A stretch of DNA of 44,775 nt from Rhodothermia bacterium (GTDB taxonomy: Bacteria; Bacteroidota; Rhodothermia; Rhodothermales; JAAAOL01): contig JAUIDY010000045.1 of NCBI GenBank assembly GCA_030428385.1, positions 1-44,775 of the forward strand. Reading direction: 5' to 3'. Made by a program: the position numbers and the translations under genes. The stretch's first letter is position 1. Each line of letters starts with the position of its first letter. The notes beneath the pieces are model-generated. The model did not search any database. It had not been told where the DNA came from and worked only from the letters and a program-made list of their open reading frames with translations. This document shows positions 43,283-44,775 of the stretch, piece after piece.

Positions 43283-44566
43283 GTGAACCAGACCATCCAC
43301 CAGTCCCCTACCCTTGTTGGCACGGTTGTTTTGCCGGGCGACAAATCCGTGGCGCTGCGCTCCGCCCTGTTTGCTGCCCTGGGCGAGGGCGCTTCGCAGG
43401 TTGTGAATTACCCCACCTCCGCCGACCCCCAGTCGATGCTGTCGTGCCTGCGGCAGTTGGGCGTGGAAATCGAAGAAGAAGACGGGATTTTGTACATCGA
43501 GGGCGTGGGCCTTCATGGACTAAAAGCGCCCGATGCCCCCATCGACTGTGGCAACTCGGGCACGGCGATGCGGCTGCTGGCAGGTGTATTGGCCGGACAG
43601 CCGTTCGAAAGCACCTTGGTCGGCGACGCTTCGCTCAGCAGTCGCCCGATGGCGCGGATAGCAAATCCGCTGCGCGAGATGGGCGCGGAAATAGCGATGA
43701 CCAACGGGTTTGCACCCCTCCATATTCGCGGCAACCCCATCCTTCAAGGCATCACCTACCGCCTCCCGATGGCATCGGCGCAGGTTAAGTCGTGTGTGTT
43801 GCTGGCGGGATTGTATGCGGCGGGCGAAACAACCGTTATCGAGCCCACCCGTACGCGTAATCATACGGAGCAGATGTTGGGACTGGACCATGTCGATATC
43901 GGCACGGACCGCTATTTGACCATCCAGCAGGGACAGCGTATTCCGGCGCAAACGTATTCGGTGCCACGTGATTTCTCGGCGGCGGCGTTTTTTCTGGTAG
44001 CGGGCACCATTGCCCCCCAGGCCATCATCGACCTGCCGAGCGTGGGCCTCAACCCGTCGCGGAGTGCCTTGCTGGACGTGCTGCGGCTGATGGGCGCAGA
44101 CATCGCCATCGAAAACGAACGAGAGCGGGGCGGCGAACTCCTGGGCGAGTTGACGATCCGCTCCAGCAAGCTCCACGGCGTGCGCATCGACGGCGACATT
44201 ATCCCGAACCTGATCGATGAGATCCCTATCCTTGCTGTTGCGGCCACCTGCGCCGAAGGACGTACTGAGATTCGCGAGGCCGAGGAACTGCGCGTCAAAG
44301 AAACCGACCGCATTGACGCAATGGTGAAGAACCTACGGGCGCTGGGCGCTGAGGTGGAAGAGTTCGACGACGGCCTCGCCATCAACGGCGGCGCTCCGCT
44401 TAAAGGCGCGACGGTACCCAGCTACGATGACCACCGCATCGCGATGGCGATGGGCGTGGCGGGCCTTGTTGCTGAAGGCAGCACCACCATCACCGACGCC
44501 GACGCGGCCAACGTAACCTTTCCCGACTTCTGGGAACAGCTAAAACGCTGCGCCGCGCAAGATTGA
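43283..44566 (+). CDS. aroA: 3-phosphoshikimate 1-carboxyvinyltransferase (EPSP synthase)
   Basis: A GTG start gives 427 residues. The two-domain enzyme shows LPGDKSVALRSALFAALGEG (substrate Lys and Ser with Arg four residues later), DCGNSGTAMRLLAGVLAGQP for phosphoenolpyruvate binding, SSRPMARIANPLREMGA, ASAQVKSCVLLAGLYA, VPRDFSAAAFFLVAG, LIDEIPILAVAA, the RVKETDRI motif and YDDHRIAMAMGVAGL. It makes EPSP from shikimate 3-phosphate. The common SHR/SNR triplet after KS-V is replaced by ALR, and RDHTE reads RNHTE, both small departures from the family. The gene stands alone. Confidence 0.95.
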   Translation: MNQTIHQSPTLVGTVVLPGDKSVALRSALFAALGEGASQVVNYPTSADPQSMLSCLRQLGVEIEEEDGILYIEGVGLHGLKAPDAPIDCGNSGTAMRLLAGVLAGQPFESTLVGDASLSSRPMARIANPLREMGAEIAMTNGFAPLHIRGNPILQGITYRLPMASAQVKSCVLLAGLYAAGETTVIEPTRTRNHTEQMLGLDHVDIGTDRYLTIQQGQRIPAQTYSVPRDFSAAAFFLVAGTIAPQAIIDLPSVGLNPSRSALLDVLRLMGADIAIENERERGGELLGELTIRSSKLHGVRIDGDIIPNLIDEIPILAVAATCAEGRTEIREAEELRVKETDRIDAMVKNLRALGAEVEEFDDGLAINGGAPLKGATVPSYDDHRIAMAMGVAGLVAEGSTTITDADAANVTFPDFWEQLKRCAAQD

Positions 44567-44616
44567 AGCAGTGCACCCGTTGCCTTCTCATGGTTGAGCT
44601 ATACGCCTAAAATCCG

Positions 44617-44775
44617 TGTCATCCTGAGCGTAGGCTTAAGAAACGGTATGGTACGGGGGTTGGCAGGCGAGCCGAGGCGATTTTCGAGACCAGCGTCGTC
44701 CGATTTCGAGGCTCGTAGCAACGCTACGGGCCGAGAAACCGAAGGCGGAGCCGCAGGGCATCGGGCGGCGATGGG
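44617..44775. repeat. Structured repeat-like sequence at the right edge
   Basis: The segment begins TGTCATCCTGAGCG, resembling the dispersed GTCATCCTGAG-type repeats of Bacteroidota. Further in, GATTTCGAGGCTCGTAGC (44701-44718) faces GCTACGGGCCGAGAAACC across a 3-nt loop with a strong inner 10-bp stem. No reading frame is supported. The element continues past the window end, so its identity is unsettled. Confidence 0.45.

Overview
The window (about 57% GC by eye, 37 coding regions, no RNA genes, insertion sequences or CRISPR arrays seen) most resembles a chromosome segment of a Rhodothermota-like member of the Bacteroidota superphylum. The evidence is three secreted proteins with type IX secretion C-terminal sorting domains (YPNPF or FPNPF blocks ending in LLK/LAK), frequent TTG/GTG starts with mostly weak Shine-Dalgarno sites, promoter candidates of the Bacteroidota type (TTTG, 19-21 bp, TAnnTTTG), and a fused transaldolase/glucose-6-phosphate isomerase. 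The taxon is inferred from these traits, not from a search.

Layout. 1-9 kb: the end of a GH9 cellulase with a sorting domain, an RpiB-family isomerase, a sorting-domain repeat protein, an erythromycin-esterase-family protein, a secreted alpha/beta hydrolase, a GH5 lipoprotein, and a binding-protein/permease pair of a cobalamin/siderophore-type ABC importer without its ATPase. 9-16 kb: housekeeping genes (polyprenyl synthase, MBL hydrolase, carA with a leader that looks like an attenuator, a TonB protein, a folK-deoxynucleoside kinase-small membrane protein operon) and an orphan histidine kinase. 16-24 kb, almost all minus strand: a small glycogen-binding-type protein behind a promoter flanked by LacI-type operators, a phosphodiesterase, an outer-membrane protein, an MBL hydrolase, a cytochrome c/PQQ sugar dehydrogenase, an SGNH hydrolase and a LamG sorting-domain protein.

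23.8-32.7 kb, plus strand: a nearly complete pentose phosphate cluster (tkt, tal-pgi fusion, gnd, zwf, pgl) followed 4 bp later by an unrecognised 84-residue protein. Together these enzymes carry glucose 6-phosphate through the oxidative branch and back to glycolysis; ribulose-5-phosphate epimerase is not here. 32.7-39 kb: a YceI-TPR fusion, a membrane-anchored winged-helix/beta-propeller regulator, a secreted NIPSNAP protein and a Tat-exported glycosidase-like lipoprotein. 38.8-39.1 kb holds a nested inverted-repeat element. 39-44.6 kb: sucD, gatA, tatA, add and aroA. The right edge enters a second structured repeat.

A recurring theme is glucose and glucan use: secreted cellulases and a sugar dehydrogenase outside the cell, pentose phosphate enzymes inside, and a sugar-type operator cluster on a glucan-binding gene. 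The clearest new regulatory candidates are that operator cluster (16.37-16.47 kb) and the carA leader (12.04-12.20 kb).
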